Of a stretch of 64,000 nt of DNA, positions 12,001 to 24,500 are shown one piece after another. Made by a program: the position numbers and the translations under genes. The notes beneath the pieces were generated by a model. It ran no database searches. It saw only the letters and a program-made list of their open reading frames with translations, and had not been told where the DNA came from. Source of the stretch: Sarcocystis neurona (Eukaryota > Apicomplexa > Conoidasida > Eucoccidiorida > Sarcocystidae); assembly GCA_000727475.1 (NCBI GenBank), contig KL647322.1, positions 654,269-718,268 of the forward strand, written 5' to 3'. Numbering within the stretch: position 1 is the stretch's first letter; every line of letters starts with the position of its first letter.

Positions 12001-12850
12001 CAGATCTAGAAAAACAGCGTAGGTACAGCTAGAAAGTAGGTGAGTGCATGCCTCAAGTGGAGGTAGATTCATATTAGGAGCTCGATACGTCTGATTGAAA
12101 GTGTCTGTCTGTCCAGTTCAAGAGGCAGTGTACGTTCACCTTAGAGGAGGTGCATGAATACCTAGACGGGATTTTAATGTGTAACCGAGAAGGATGTGTG
12201 TGTACGCGTCAGCAGCAGGCGTACGCATACATCTCAAGAGGAGGACCCAGGCGTACACACTTCAAAACGCAGTGTACGCACACCTGAAGAAGAGGAGCAT
12301 ACGCCGCCTCAGCAGGTGTGTGGCAGATCTGTAAAGGAGGAGTATGTACACGCCGCATCGTTGTGCACGCGGAGGCGCGCAGAAAGCTCTGCCGTTTTCA
12401 GTTTGTTGGAGTCAGTCCCATTCCTCCTTTCCCTCTCTCTCTGCCGGCGGCAGCAGCAGAGCGTTCCAGCAGCAGCGTCCGTTTTCTTTTGAGCAACAAC
12501 AGCGCAGCCGCTTCACATACCGGCGCGTCTCCTCGTGATGGACAGAAAAAGTGTGGACGCCACTGGCTTGGTGTACACGTGCGTGAGATTCAAGTCAAGA
12601 ATGACGCGAGGACGAGGAACAGGAAGAGGAGAAACAAAAAGTTACGCACGGCAGCAGCTGCGATTCCTGCGCCTGCAAGAAAGAGGCTTTGTCTCGCTGC
12701 CGCCGAGGTGTGTGCGGGCACACAACAAAGTTCTACAAGTTGTTTGGCTCTCGCGTAGAAGAGGTCGAGAAACAGATGTAAATTTGTTCGTGTATACACG
12801 TGCATGAAGAGGGACTCACATACGCCAAAGAAATCTACACCAAAACTACA
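9071..12850. other. Microsatellite-poor island without a recognised gene
   Basis: Balanced composition and few simple repeats apart from CTG/GCC triplets at 9360-9780. Open frames of 90-150 codons exist on both strands (e.g. + 9432-9866, - 9832-9455, + 10509-10787, + 11133-11594, + 12318-12758), but none resembles a family I know and opposite-strand frames are equally plausible. 11.4-12.4 kb carries a family of short palindromes (separate entry). Confidence 0.5.
11766..12350. repeat. Cluster of AGGTGTACGTACACCT-like palindromes
   Basis: At least ten full or half copies of a short palindrome. GAGGTGTACGTACACCTC at 11811-11828 is a perfect 18-base palindrome. Near-perfect copies sit at 11766 and 11968, with shorter ones near 11908, 11929, 12126, 12247 and 12271. 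They are separated by about 20-110 bases of related sequence rich in CTCAAGA and GAAGAGGAG words. Confidence 0.8.
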
Positions 12851-13765
12851 AACATAAATATACATATATATGCACAAAAACAAATTCATAACGCATTTAT
12901 ACATATATATCCCACATACACACAAACATAATGCTTTTACATATTTATACATATATATGTATACATATGTACATATATACATATATATGTATACATATAT
13001 ACGTATATACATATATATATATTCACATATAGGGAAACAAATCTGTAACACCTGTATACGTATATATTTAGGCGTGTACTTGTTTATGGAGAACAGAAAG
13101 ACCTCCATGAATAGAGCTGGCCAACAGATACATGTTGTATGTGGGTTTATATAGAATTTGTATGGACTGACACAGAGAAAACGTTTGCAGGAGGAGGCAG
13201 CTCCGAGATATTTTCTAAATATTTATGCTGTATGTATATCCATACCTCCACGCATGCATGCATGCGTACATCTACACATACACGTATATGGGAAAAATGA
13301 CGTAGAGGCATCGTGTCAAACAAATTATCATCGCTGTTGACGGACGTACTACCCCGCGCGCACGCAGTCCTGGAGAGAGCCCTGTGTGAAGTGAAACAGC
13401 AGTTCACAGAACCTACACTTTTCCTCCCTCTCCTCTTTACATATTCCTGCCTTTGTATATACACGTGTATATCTATATATACATGTGTATACGTGTGTAT
13501 CACTCTCTCTATATATATATATATACATATGTGTACATCTATATCCATATATATACGTATATTCATAGATATGTTGGGACACCGCTACAGACGCGTGTCT
13601 ATAGAATAGAGTGACGGAGAGATAAGTTTTGAGAATTTTGGTGCCTTTGTTTTCCTTTCTCAGTGGACCTCTGTCTTTTTATCCTTCATATATATGTGTA
13701 AATAGAAGGAAGTAGATGGACACTTCCTGCTGCTTGAGTGTTCCACGTAACAACCGTTGCAGCAA
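12851..13765. other. Intergenic AT microsatellites downstream of the large minus-strand locus
   Basis: ACATATATAC-type repeats at 12860-13030 and TATA/GTAT runs at 13450-13570. The rest is unique, with no recognised gene. It lies between the probable stop of the minus-strand locus and the repeat-poor island. Confidence 0.6.
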
Positions 13766-14525
13766 CTACAGTAAACGTGGCGAACATGTGGTGCTACATC
13801 GCGCAGCAGCAGCAGCAGACCAAGACTTAAATAATTCGAAGTCCGGATGATTGAGGCCCAGCAGCCGTAGCCACGTGGACACTCGCAGTCTTTCCCCATG
13901 CAGGCGCTTCAAAAATGCTGAAGGCTTGCGCCTTTCGCACTTGCCGCTGCTGTTGCTGCAGTCCTGCTGCGTCAGACGCTGCAGTTCCTGTTCCAGTTGC
14001 TGCCGCAGTTGCCTTCCCCGCCGTCCCGACGCGTCGGGTGGGAGCGGCATCGGACGCATGCGCCACCCCACGGCAGGAGCAGAAACAGCTGCAGGAGCGG
14101 CAGTAGAGACGACAGCAGCAGAGGCGAAAGACGACGCAGGAGCAGCACGAAGAGCGGTGCCGGGGGGGGGGCGCGACGCAGCAGCAACTTCTGTCGACGC
14201 ACGAGCTGCGGCAGCAGCAGGAACGGAAGCAGCAGCGCGCAGTTCAGCACCAGTTGCAGCAGCAGCCTCACAGGAATAATCCACTGCAGTAGATACCGTT
14301 GCGAGGCGCTCGAGCGTGACGAAGTGGCTTATGCTGCTGCGACTTTTTTTCCTGCTGCTGTTGCTGCTGCAGCGGCTGCTCGTGCTACTGATCTCGCCAC
14401 TGCTGTCGCTGCTGTCGCCCACGATGACATTTCTCCTCGAAGCGCGGAGGCGGTAGTACACGAGATATGATGGTGCGGCGGTATTTCTAAAATCTCGCTG
14501 CAGCGGCTGCCACAGGACGCAAAGC
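13766..14525 (-). CDS. Probable terminal exon of the large Gln/Ala/Ser-rich gene
   Basis: A minus-strand frame with protein-like islands between Ala/Ser runs: SYLVYYRLRASRRNVIVGD near its start, LRQQLEQELQRLTQQD in the middle and FLKRLHGERLRVSTWLRLLG then HPDFELF near the end; stop TAG at 13768-13766. The frame has no ATG at its upstream edge. It fits instead as an exon: an acceptor TGTGTGCAG before 14525 has the phase needed to join a donor (G|GTAATG) that overlaps the stop of the 6,281-codon frame, making Ser-Trp-Leu at the junction. The intron would be 14526-15535. No domain recognised. The splice is inferred from phase and sequence only; it could equally be a separate gene. Confidence 0.5.
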
Positions 14526-15531
14526 CTGCACACAGAGCAGCAGCAGCAGCAACTGCGGCACGAGCGACAACCGTAGAAAAGCCGCAACGTCAACAGCCGT
14601 ATGCCGTATCAGCACCCAGAGATGGCAGCGATCACAGCCTCACCAGAGGGAGTCGCAACAGCAACAGAAGCACCAGCAGCAACAGCAACAGCAGCGACAG
14701 AAGGGGTAGCGTAAGTGCAAGGACAAGAAGGACACCGGCAACTACAGCAGCAGCGACAGCAGGAACACAGCGCAGCCGCAACGGCAGGAAGAACAGCGGC
14801 ACCAACTACAGAAGCAGCTGGTGCGACAGGAGCAACAGTAGCGCTAGCAGCGGCAGAAACAGGCACAAATGTCAAACTAGTCGCAGCAGCAGCAGTGACT
14901 GCGTCGAGAACAGCTGCTGCCGAATGTAAAATCAAGTGGAACCGCAACACCCACTGCATGCGCAGCAACATTACCGAGAAAAAAGAGAAACTGGCGCAGC
15001 ACGCGCGTTGAGCAAAAGCGACAGATGCAGCACCAGCAGCAACAGCAAACGAGGCAGCGACAAGCACAGGGTCTGCATGCGCAGCAGCAACGGCAGCCTG
15101 ACGCAGTAGCAGCAGCAGCGAAAAAAGTAGCGGCAAGCACGGGGTCTGCCTGCGCAGCAGCTACAGCAGCCTGACGCAGTACCGGCAGCAGCAGCACAAA
15201 AGAAAGCAGCGAAAGGCACAGAGTCTGCATGCGCAGCAGCAACAGCAGCCCGACGCAGCAGCAGCAGTAGTCATCGACACCCACTTCTGCATCTCTCTTT
15301 ACAACTGTCTATCCATTCATATATAATATATATAGAGAGAGAGAGAAAGAAGGGATAGAGAGCGATAAAGAAAGACGTGTACATATGTATATATATATAT
15401 AGATATGTAGATATGTCTACAGAATTCAGAAAATTAGCTGGACATATACATGCACATATATATATATATGAATATGGAGTTCAGCCTTATCCCAGTGCGG
15501 CAGAATGCAAGACCGTCTCTACACGAGGCCA
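14526..15531 (-). other. Probable intron with CAG-polarity triplets and AT microsatellite
   Basis: 14540-15270 is rich in CAG triplets on the plus strand (opposite polarity to 15720 onward). 15310-15475 carries TATA and AGAGAG runs. No convincing exon seen. Confidence 0.5.
15064..15270. repeat. 73-79-bp imperfect tandem repeat, nearly three copies
   Basis: GCACAGGGTCTGCATGCGCAGCAG-like starts occur at 15064, 15137 and 15216, each followed by CAGCCTGACGCAGTA or a close variant. Unit lengths are 73 and 79 bases; the third copy is partial. Confidence 0.8.
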
Positions 15532-18500
15532 TTACCATGAAGCGTCCTGATCAATATGTCTAGAATGCGCCAGCAGCAAGTCTACGTGCTGACTCTTGGT
15601 GACTTCTTTTCCTTGCAGCAGCCTCTCGATCTGCTGGTAAAGCGGCGGTCGCTGATGCACCAGACGCGCCTCCATATACGTGAAGCTCTTCCTAAGTGTC
15701 ACATGCATTTCCTCTTCATCTGCTGCTCCTCGTGCTGCTGCTGCACCCGCTGCGGCTCCTGCTGCTGCTCCTGCTGCTGCTACTACTCCTGCTGCTGCTA
15801 CTACTCCTGCTGCTGCTACTACTCCTGCTGCTGCGCCTGCTGTTCCTTCTGGTTCTCCCTCGGCTCCGCTGGGTCCCACAGCCGGCTGCTGCTGCGCCTC
15901 CGCCCATATTCTCTTCACCCGTGCCTCCTCTTCTCTTCCTCTTCCTCTGCTACTGCTACTGCGTCCTTCGCGGCTCCAGCTGCCGCTACCTGCAGTCGTT
16001 CTGCGGCTGCCTGCAGGGCTGCCGCTGCTGCAGCATGCGCTGCTGTTGCTGCAGCTTTCAGTCGGGCTGCTGTTTCGGTGTCTTCTGTCTAAAATGCTTC
16101 GCCTGCTCCACGCACTCCTCGTCGACGCGTCGCTACTGCCGTTGCCTCTGCTGTTTCTGCTGCTCCTCTCGTTGCTGCTGTTGCTGCGGCTGCTGCTGCG
16201 GCTGTGGCTCCTGCTGCTGCTGCACGCAACCGCCGGGTAGAGGTGCAACGCAGAGAGATAAGGCACGTATACAACCGAAGTGACGTTGTTGCTGCTGTCT
16301 ACGAACGGCGTTTCTACACCGTATCCACTGGCTTCTTCGTATCCCTCCCATAGCGAAGATAACCAGAAGCCACATTCCTCTCTTCTCGTTTCTTCCTCTT
16401 CTTCTTCCTGCTGCTGCTGTGCATGCGCGCTGCCCTGCTGCCGCTGTTGCTGCTGCAGCAGACACGGCTCGGAGTGTGTTGCCTGTCCTGCTTCACCCTC
16501 CTGCTGTTGCTGCGGCTGCGTGTCCTGCTGCTGCTGCCTGTCCCGCTGCTGCTGCTCCTCCTTCTCTTCCTTCTGCTTCCGCTGCTGCCGCTTCTTCTTC
16601 GGCGACTGGCACTCCCGTCTTTGCGCAGCGCGGTGAAGGTCGCGCCAGCTGCGGCTGCTGCTGTTCCTGCGGCAGATAGGGCGCAGCACAGCAGAGGAAA
16701 ACGCAGCTGCTGCGGCAGGCGTTGTGCAGGCATGGAAGGCACGGATATTTAGCTGCATGCGCTCGCCGCGCTGCAGCAGACGAGCAGCAGTGGCTGGTGA
16801 CAGCAGCACTTGCTGGAGAGAATTCTTCTCCTTTGCTCGGGGAAACCCGCTCTTCTTCTCACTCCCCTTCTTGCTGCTGCGTGCGTCCCTCAGTCCAGTT
16901 CCCCTGCTCTTGTTCATTGCCTTGCTGCTGCTGTTGTAGCTTTGGCTGCTGCTGCTGCTACGAATGACGCTGCTCTGACTGCTATCGCGGCAGCTGCTGC
17001 TATTACACGTGCAACTGCTGCTGCTGTTCCTCGTGCATGGGGTCTCAGCTGCGACGACGCATCTGCTTCTTCTTGAAAACAGCGGGATGCATTCTGCTGC
17101 TCTTGTTGCTGCGGCGTCTTTGCTTCCTGCCGCTGACTCCTCTTCTGCAGCAAGGACCGCGTGTCGTGCTGCTGCTGCACCCATGCGCTCCTCGGCTTCA
17201 CTTCCTAATGCCGCTCCTCCTCTTCCTGTTGTTATCGCTGGTCCTGCGGCTGTTGCTGCTGCTGCTGTTGTCGCTGCTGCTGCTGCTGGTGTCGCTGCTG
17301 TTGCCTGCTCCCCTCGTGCCGCTGGCTCTTGCTCTCCGTAACCGGCCGCTGTGTGCTGGCATGAAGAGCAGTAACCCCAAACAGCAGCAGCATCTTCGTA
17401 AGAGGAAAGGTACTGAGACAGGGAGCTGCAGCAGTGGCTGCACGGCTGCCGATTTCCTCCTGCGTTGTTGCTGCAGAGGACGGGCTGCAGCAAGTATCTC
17501 GCAGCTCGGTGGGCAGCGCGTGCTGCGAACGCAGGAAGCTCGGCGGCAGCTGGAACAACAGCAGCAAGACGACCAGCAGCAGCGGCAGCAGTCGCAGTTG
17601 CCGGAATACCCGCTACGTCAAAAGCAGCAAAAGCACGAGGAGCTGCAGCAGCAACGGCAGGAGGAGCAAAATTTGCCGCAGCAGCAGAAGTAGCAGCAGC
17701 GTTGAAATTGGGACACAAGCACACAGGGTCAAGAGGCGGCAGAGAAACAGCAGCAGGTGCTAGCTTCCTGCTGCTGCAGTAGCAACACCCGCTACATTCT
17801 TCGCTGCGCTGCTGCTGCTGTTGCGCCTTCTGTTCCTCGTCATATCGCTGCAGGAGCAACTCCTGCAGCAGCAGCTGCTGCTCCTGGTGCTGCTCTCGTG
17901 CCACCTCCGTCTGCTGCTGCTGCTTGTGCGCCTGCTGCTGTCTCAGCTGACGCCGTTTCTGCGGCTTCATCTTCTGCGTGTCCTGCCCCAGTGCCCCACG
18001 ACCCTGCTGCTGTTTCTCCTTCTTCTTCTCTTGCTGCTGCTTCGCTTCCTCTTCTTCTTCTTCTTCCTCCTGCTGCTGCTTTCTGTCCTTCGCCAGCTGC
18101 CTTGGCAAGAAAAAGGTGAAAGGGTCCCGACCCCAGGAATCGCCTGCGTCCCTGCTGCTGGTGCGGAAGCCGCGTCCTCCTGTCCACAACAGCTGCTGCT
18201 CTGTGGGCGCGCTGCTGCTTTCCAGGTGCCGCTGCTGCTGCTGCTGCATGCCTTGCTTTGCGGCTTCTCCGTGTAGGGTTCGGCACTGCACCGGAACAGA
18301 GCTTCGACGCGTGCTTCGCCTTCTTATGCTGCTGCTGCTCTTGCTTCTGCTTCCGCCTGCTCCGTAGTAGCGCGACCACCACGACCACCAGCTGCTGCTG
18401 CTTCGTCTTCTTCTGTTGCTGCTGCTGGAGCTGCAGCTGCAGAGCTCTTGTCCGCCTGTGTTGCTACTGCACAAGGTACTGCTCCTTCTGCGTCTCCCCC

Positions 18501-21500
18501 ATGTCCTGCTGCAGCTGTTCCTCACCCGGCTGCTGTCAAAGCAGCGCAGCGTGCTGCGGAAGCTGCGGCAGCTGCAGCAGCTCCCATCTGCTGTCCGGGT
18601 CTGGCGCCGCCACGTGTTGCTGCTGCTCGTCTCCCTGCTGTTGCCGCTGTTCCTCAATACGCTGCTGCTGCACTGGCTGCTGAGGCTGCTGTTGCGACAG
18701 CTGCTGCTCAGGACGTAGTTGCTGCCGCTAGAAGAGCTGCCACTGCTCAAGTCCCTGCTGCCACTCACGTACCTGCTGCTACTGCTGCCCCTGCTGAAGT
18801 ACCTCCTGCTGCTACTGATGAAGCACGTGCTGCTGGCCACCGGCCAGGCTGCTGCAGTGCCGCAGCAATCCGCTGCTGTTCTACAGCTCCCGTCGCCAAA
18901 TACTTCCACACTTCCAGCAGCAACGGCAGTTCGTCCATCTGCTGCGGCGTCCACGTCTGCAACAGCAGCTGCAGCAGCTGCCCATGACGGCGCAGCTTCG
19001 TCCGCATGTAACTCTGCTGCAGCAGCAGCACGACGCTGGCATGCAGCAGCACCGGCAGCACGCCCACCTGCAGCTGCAAGATTTCCCCTCTCTGTGGCAG
19101 CCTGTTGTTTCCAGCAGTTGCTGCTGCAAGTCTTTGCCTTGTTGCTGTTAGTGATGCCACCCCCCACGCCGTGTCTGCTGCTGCCCAGCCTGCTGCCGCT
19201 GTTGCTCCTTCCCCACCTGCTGTGGCTCGCTCCCGCAACGCTGCTGCCCTTGTCTGCTGCACCTTCTCTGCTTCCAACTCCTCCTGCTCCTGCAGCGCTG
19301 CTTCCTGCACCTTCCTCACTCTTCCCCCTCTCGTCCTCCTCCTCTTGCTGCTGTTGCTGCCGTTGCTCCTGCTGCTGCTGCTCCTGCCGTTGGTCCTGCT
19401 GCTGCTCCACGCTGCAGCCTTTGTTACTACGCCGTTGTGGGGGCCGGTGGTGCTGTCGTTCGTGCTGTTGCTGCGGGACTCGGTGCTGCTGCTTCTGCTG
19501 AACGTAGCGCCGGCAAACGCGGTGCCGCTGTAGGGAACCCTGCTGCTGGTGGAAATGCTGGTGCTTCTCTGAGAACTGGTGGTGCTGCTGCTTAGGCTGG
19601 CAGTGATGCTGCGAATCCTGAAGCATACTCAGACTGCTCCTGCCGCACCTGCAGTTGTGCAGAAAACCTCGTGTGGGCTGCTGCTGATGGTGCGCTTGCT
19701 GCTGCTGTTGCGCCTCCCGCTGCTGCTGTTGCGCCTCCCGCTGCTGCTGTTGCGCCTCCTGCTGCTGTTGTTGCGCCTCCTGCTGCTGCTGTNNNNNNNN
19801 NNNNNNNNNNNNNNNNNNNNNNNNNNNNNNNNNNNNNNNNNNNNNNNNNNNNNNNNNNNNNNNNNNNNNNNNNNNNNNNNNNNNNNNNNNNNNNNNNNNN
19901 NNNNNNNNNNNNNNNNNNNNNNNNNNNNNNNNNNNNNNNNNNNNNNNNNNNNNNNNNNNNNNNNNNNNNNNNNNNNNNNNNNNNNNNNNNNNNNNNNNNN
20001 NNNNNNNNNNNNNNNNNNNNNNNNNNNNNNNNNNNNNNNNNNNNNNNNNNNNNNNNNNNNNNNNNNNNNNNNNNNNNNNNNNNNNNNNNNNNNNNNNNNN
20101 NNNNNNNNNNNNNNNNNNNNNNNNNNNNNNNNNNNNNNNNNNNNNNNNNNNNNNNNNNNNNNNNNNNNNNNNNNNNNNNNNNNNNNNNNNNNNNNNNNNN
20201 NNNNNNNNNNNNNNNNNNNNNNNNNNNNNNNNNNNNNNNNNNNNNNNNNNNNNNNNNNNNNNNNNNNNNNNNNNNNNNNNNNNNNNNNNNNNNNNNNNNN
20301 NNNNNNNNNNNNNNNNNNNNNNNNNNNNNNNNNNNNNNNNNNNNNNNNNNNNNNNNNNNNNNNNNNNNNNNNNNNNNNNNNNNNNNNNNNNNNNNNNNNN
20401 NNNNNNNNNNNNNNNNNNNNNNNNNNNNNNNNNNNNNNNNNNNNNNNNNNNNNNNNNNNNNNNNNNNNNNNNNNNNNNNNNNNNNNNNNNNNNNNNNNNN
20501 NNNNNNNNNNNNNNNNNNNNNNNNNNNNNNNNNNNNNNNNNNNNNNNNNNNNNNNNNNNNNNNNNNNNNNNNNNNNNNNCTGTTGCGCGTCCTGCTGCTG
20601 CTGCTGCGCCTTCTGTTGCTGCTGCTGCGCCTCCCTGCTGCTGCTGTTGCGCCTCCTGCTGCTGCTGTTGCGCCTCCTGCTGCTGCTGTTGCGTCTGCTC
20701 TATTTTCGGTTGCTGCAGGTGGTGCAGCAGCAGCTGCTGCTGCTGCGGCTGTCTCCTGGAGGCTCCCGGCCGCAGCAGCGACACATCACTGCTGTCATGC
20801 GAGCGCATCTCGCACACAGCAGGTGCAGCGGCAGCAGCAGACTTGTGTGTTGCTGCTGCAGGAGGAGGAGGAGGTGAGGGAGGACCAGAGGGTGTCGTGT
20901 CTACCCCCTGCAGCTCTTGCTGCTTCAACAAGAACCACGCCCCAGGAGCCGCCGAAGAAGCAGCAGCAGCAGCAGCACACAGAGAAGCTTGTGTCGCTGC
21001 TGCTGGTCGGAGTAACCCTGCTGCTGTAGCTTCAGCACGCAGACTTTCCCCGTCGTCCGCACCAGCAGCTGCAGCTGCTGCAGCGGCCCTAGCAAAAGCA
21101 GCACATTCGTTCAGCGGATGGAGGCCATCAACAGCAATAGCTAGTGAAGAACGGGAGGCGGTGCAAGCTGCTTCAAGCGTTGCAGCAGCCGCACACGGCC
21201 AGGCTGCGGCTGCTGCTGCGGCATCAGAAGCTCTACCAGAAGCAGCAGGAGGTCCCGCTACAAGACAGCAAAGGCAGAACGCGTCGCCTTCTGCTGGGGC
21301 TGGCACCGTTGACGGCAACACAGCATTCCGCTCCACTGCTTCACAGACTTTCCCCCCTGCTCCTGCTGCTGTTACCCCCGCTCCTGTGGCTACTGGCCAC
21401 GGTAAGGCTGCTGCTTCCACACCTGCTGCCGCCGTTTCTTCCTCTCTTGTCGCTGCGTCTCCTGCTTCTGCTGCTTCCGCTCCTGCACCTGCTGCTGCTG

Positions 21501-24500
21501 CATCTGCTGCTGCTGTCCCGTCTACTCCTGCTGTCCTCCCACCTGCTGCCGCTCCCCCTCCTCCTACTGGTCCACCACCACCTGCTGCTGCTGCCTCAAC
21601 TCCTGCTGTTGGTGTGCCCTCGGCTGCGGCTGCTTCACTTGCCGTCGCTAGTTGAGCTGCTGCTGCTATATCAGCCACCGCTGCTGCTACATCTCCTGGT
21701 GCTGCCCGCCGATCTGCTTTGACCAAGGTGGAGCCCACCTCGGAGGCAGCGTGTCCAGCTGCTGCAGCAGCAGCTCCAGCAACAGCAGCAGGCTCAGCAA
21801 CAGCAGCAGCAGCGCCGTTGCTGCAGAGAGGACGGACAGACAGGTCCGCAGCGGCTTGTTCACTGCAAGCAGCAGACTTGCGTTTTTCTGCCGATTCGTT
21901 GCTGCAGCACTTCTGCTGCTGCTCCTCCTCCTCATCCTCTTGCTCTGCTGCTGTTGATTCTCTGTCGTCGCCCTCTGCGGCACTTCCCACGGGCTGCTGC
22001 TGCTGCTGTGAAAGTGCCCGCTGCTGCTGCCATCCCCCGCACCATGCTATTCGTTTCTTCTCGCGTGCAGCAGGCGCAGCCCCAGGAGGCAGCAGCGAAA
22101 CCCTAACAGCAGCAGCTGGCAGCAGCGACGCTTCGGCTGCCGCACGACGGCGCGACACGGGTGGAGCTGCAGCAGCAGAGTGCGCGTCTTGAGGTAGAGC
22201 CGTCGCAGCAGCACCGGCCGCAGCGAAGGAAGAAGGGAGAAGCGTCGCAGCGGCAGCAAGTGCAAAAGCACCAGAAGCACGCGATGCACATGATCGTGCG
22301 TTCGCACACGTTTCCTGCAGCTGCTCGCAGCAGTTTTGCTGCTCCGCGTCTCGCTGCTGCTGCTGCTCTGGGCTACCTCCTGCCGCAGCCCGTCCACCTG
22401 TTGCTGCTGCTGCTGGGAGAACCGCTTCTTCTCGTGCTGCTGCGCCTCCCCCTCCTCCGGCTTCTCCAGCTGCTGCTTCATCTGCCTGCTCTGCCCTTTG
22501 CTGCCTTTTCGCGCGCACTCCGTCCTCCTGGTGCTGCTTCTTCTCCTCCTCGTTACTGTCGCAGGCACAGTGCTGTGCAGTGTAGTGCTGCTGCTCTGGC
22601 TGCTGCAGGAGACTCTCTGGCAGCTTCTGCCGTTCCTTCTGCTGCCGTTTGAACGTTCGTTGCCGCACCTTCGCGACCCGATGCAGCTTACCCTGCGGCA
22701 GCCCTTCCTGCTGCACTTGCTGCTGCACCGCTAGCAGCGCTTCCTGCTGGTGTTGCTGCTGCCGGCTCTCCTCCTCCTCCTTCAGCAAATGTCGCTGCAT
22801 TACCTTCAGCGGCTGCTTCTGCTCTTGCTGCGTTTTCTCCCGTTCGGTGACGTGCTCCTGCTGCTGTTGCTGGTGGAGCTGGTCTTCCTGGTGCTGGTGC
22901 TGTTGTTCCTGCTCTTGCTGCCGGTAACTGTCTTGCTGCTGCTGGCGTCGCTGCAGCTGCTGCGACTGCTGCTGCTGTTGTTCTTGCTGCCGCTGTGGCT
23001 GCCTCTGTCCTCCGTGCTGCGGCTGCGAGGAATACTCTTTGTATGGGGATGGGGGGCCTCCGACGCCAGGACCACTTCCAGGAGGCAATGCGGTGCTGCT
23101 GCTGTTGCTGCTGTTGCCCTTGCTGGTGTTGCTCTTGCTGCTGTTGCTGCTGTTGCTGCTGCTCTTGCTGCTGTTGCTGCTGCTCTTGCTGCTGCTGCGC
23201 TGGGTGGCGCCACAGCTGGACAAGGGGCTGCTTCTGGTGCGTCGGCATCCGCTGCTGCTGCTTCCGCGCTTCTCAAATTCTGTGGGGTGCTGCTGCAGCA
23301 GGAAGCCACCAGCTGCTTTCTTTTTTTGTCGTGCCGCTGCTGCTGCTACAGGGCGAGCCCGCCGAAGTTCCGACGCTTCCTCAACAACACACAGCGGCTG
23401 CTGCGTCTCTGCCTGCAGTTCCTGCTGCGGCCCTTTCTGCTGCCGCTGTTGCTGCGCCTTCAGCTGTTGCTGCTCCTGCTGACGCCGCTGCACCTGCTGC
23501 CGCGCAGAGTCACCCCGTGGACGCCGTTGAGCAGCAGTAGCGGCAGCACGGATTTCTACGACAGCAGCCGCAGAAAGCAGACGAGAAGAAGAAGCAGCCG
23601 CAGACGCAGCAGCAAGAGCAGCAACAGTGGACGCAGCTGGAGCAGCAGCAGCCTTTGCCTCGTGGTCATCTCCCTCTGCATGCGTATGGGTCAGTTGTTG
23701 CCCTGCTGCTCTCTTCCGTAATTCTTCTTCTTCCTTCCCAGTTTCTCCGCCTTCCTCTGACGCTTCTGTTGCTGCAGTGCTAGTCGTCGCTTCTCCGCCT
23801 GCCTCTCTTTCTGCCGCTCGTTCCCCTGCTGCAGCCGTCGCTGGCTCACCTGCTTCTGCTGCTGCTGAGAAATGGTACACGCCGGCAGCAGCAGCTGTCG
23901 CTAAGCTCCCTGCAGCAGAACCATTGCCTCCTCTCTTCTCTGCAACAACCTTCACATGCGCCGCTAGTTGAGACGCTGCCGCTGCCGCTGCTGGTCCTGC
24001 TCTGCTTGCTGCAGCGGCTCTGTCTGGGGCACCTGCTCTGCCAGCTGCAGCTGCCGGAATTCCTCGCGCTGCGACTTGTGCGTACGACCGTCCTATTCTT
24101 GTTCCTCTTCCTGTTGCTGCTGCTCCCCTCTCTCCCGCTCCTGCAGCTGCTGCTGCCTCCCGCTCTCCTCCCGCCGCCAATATGTCTCGGCCTCCCGATG
24201 CTGCTCTTCCTCCTGCCGGGGGTCCTCCTCTTCCTCCTGCTGCTCCTTCCATCTCTCCTGCTGCTGCTGCTCCCCTCTCTCCTCCTCCTCCACCACCCGT
24301 TGCTGCTGTTCTTCCTCCTGCTGCTCCTCCTCTTCCTTCTGCAGCGGCTTCCACCTCTCCTGCTGCTGCTGCTGTTTCATTCTCTCCTCCTCCTGCTGCT
24401 GCCGCTGTTCTCCCTGCTGCTGCTGCTGGAGTACAATTCGCTGTCGCCGCAGCTGCTGCCTTCCCCCCTTCCCTTTGCTCCGTCTCTGTTTCTCTGGTCT

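Noticed and set aside
11766..12350. CRISPR-like array
   Set aside because: Repeats are short, degenerate and palindromic with irregular spacing, spacers are not unique sequences of constant length, and the genome is eukaryotic.
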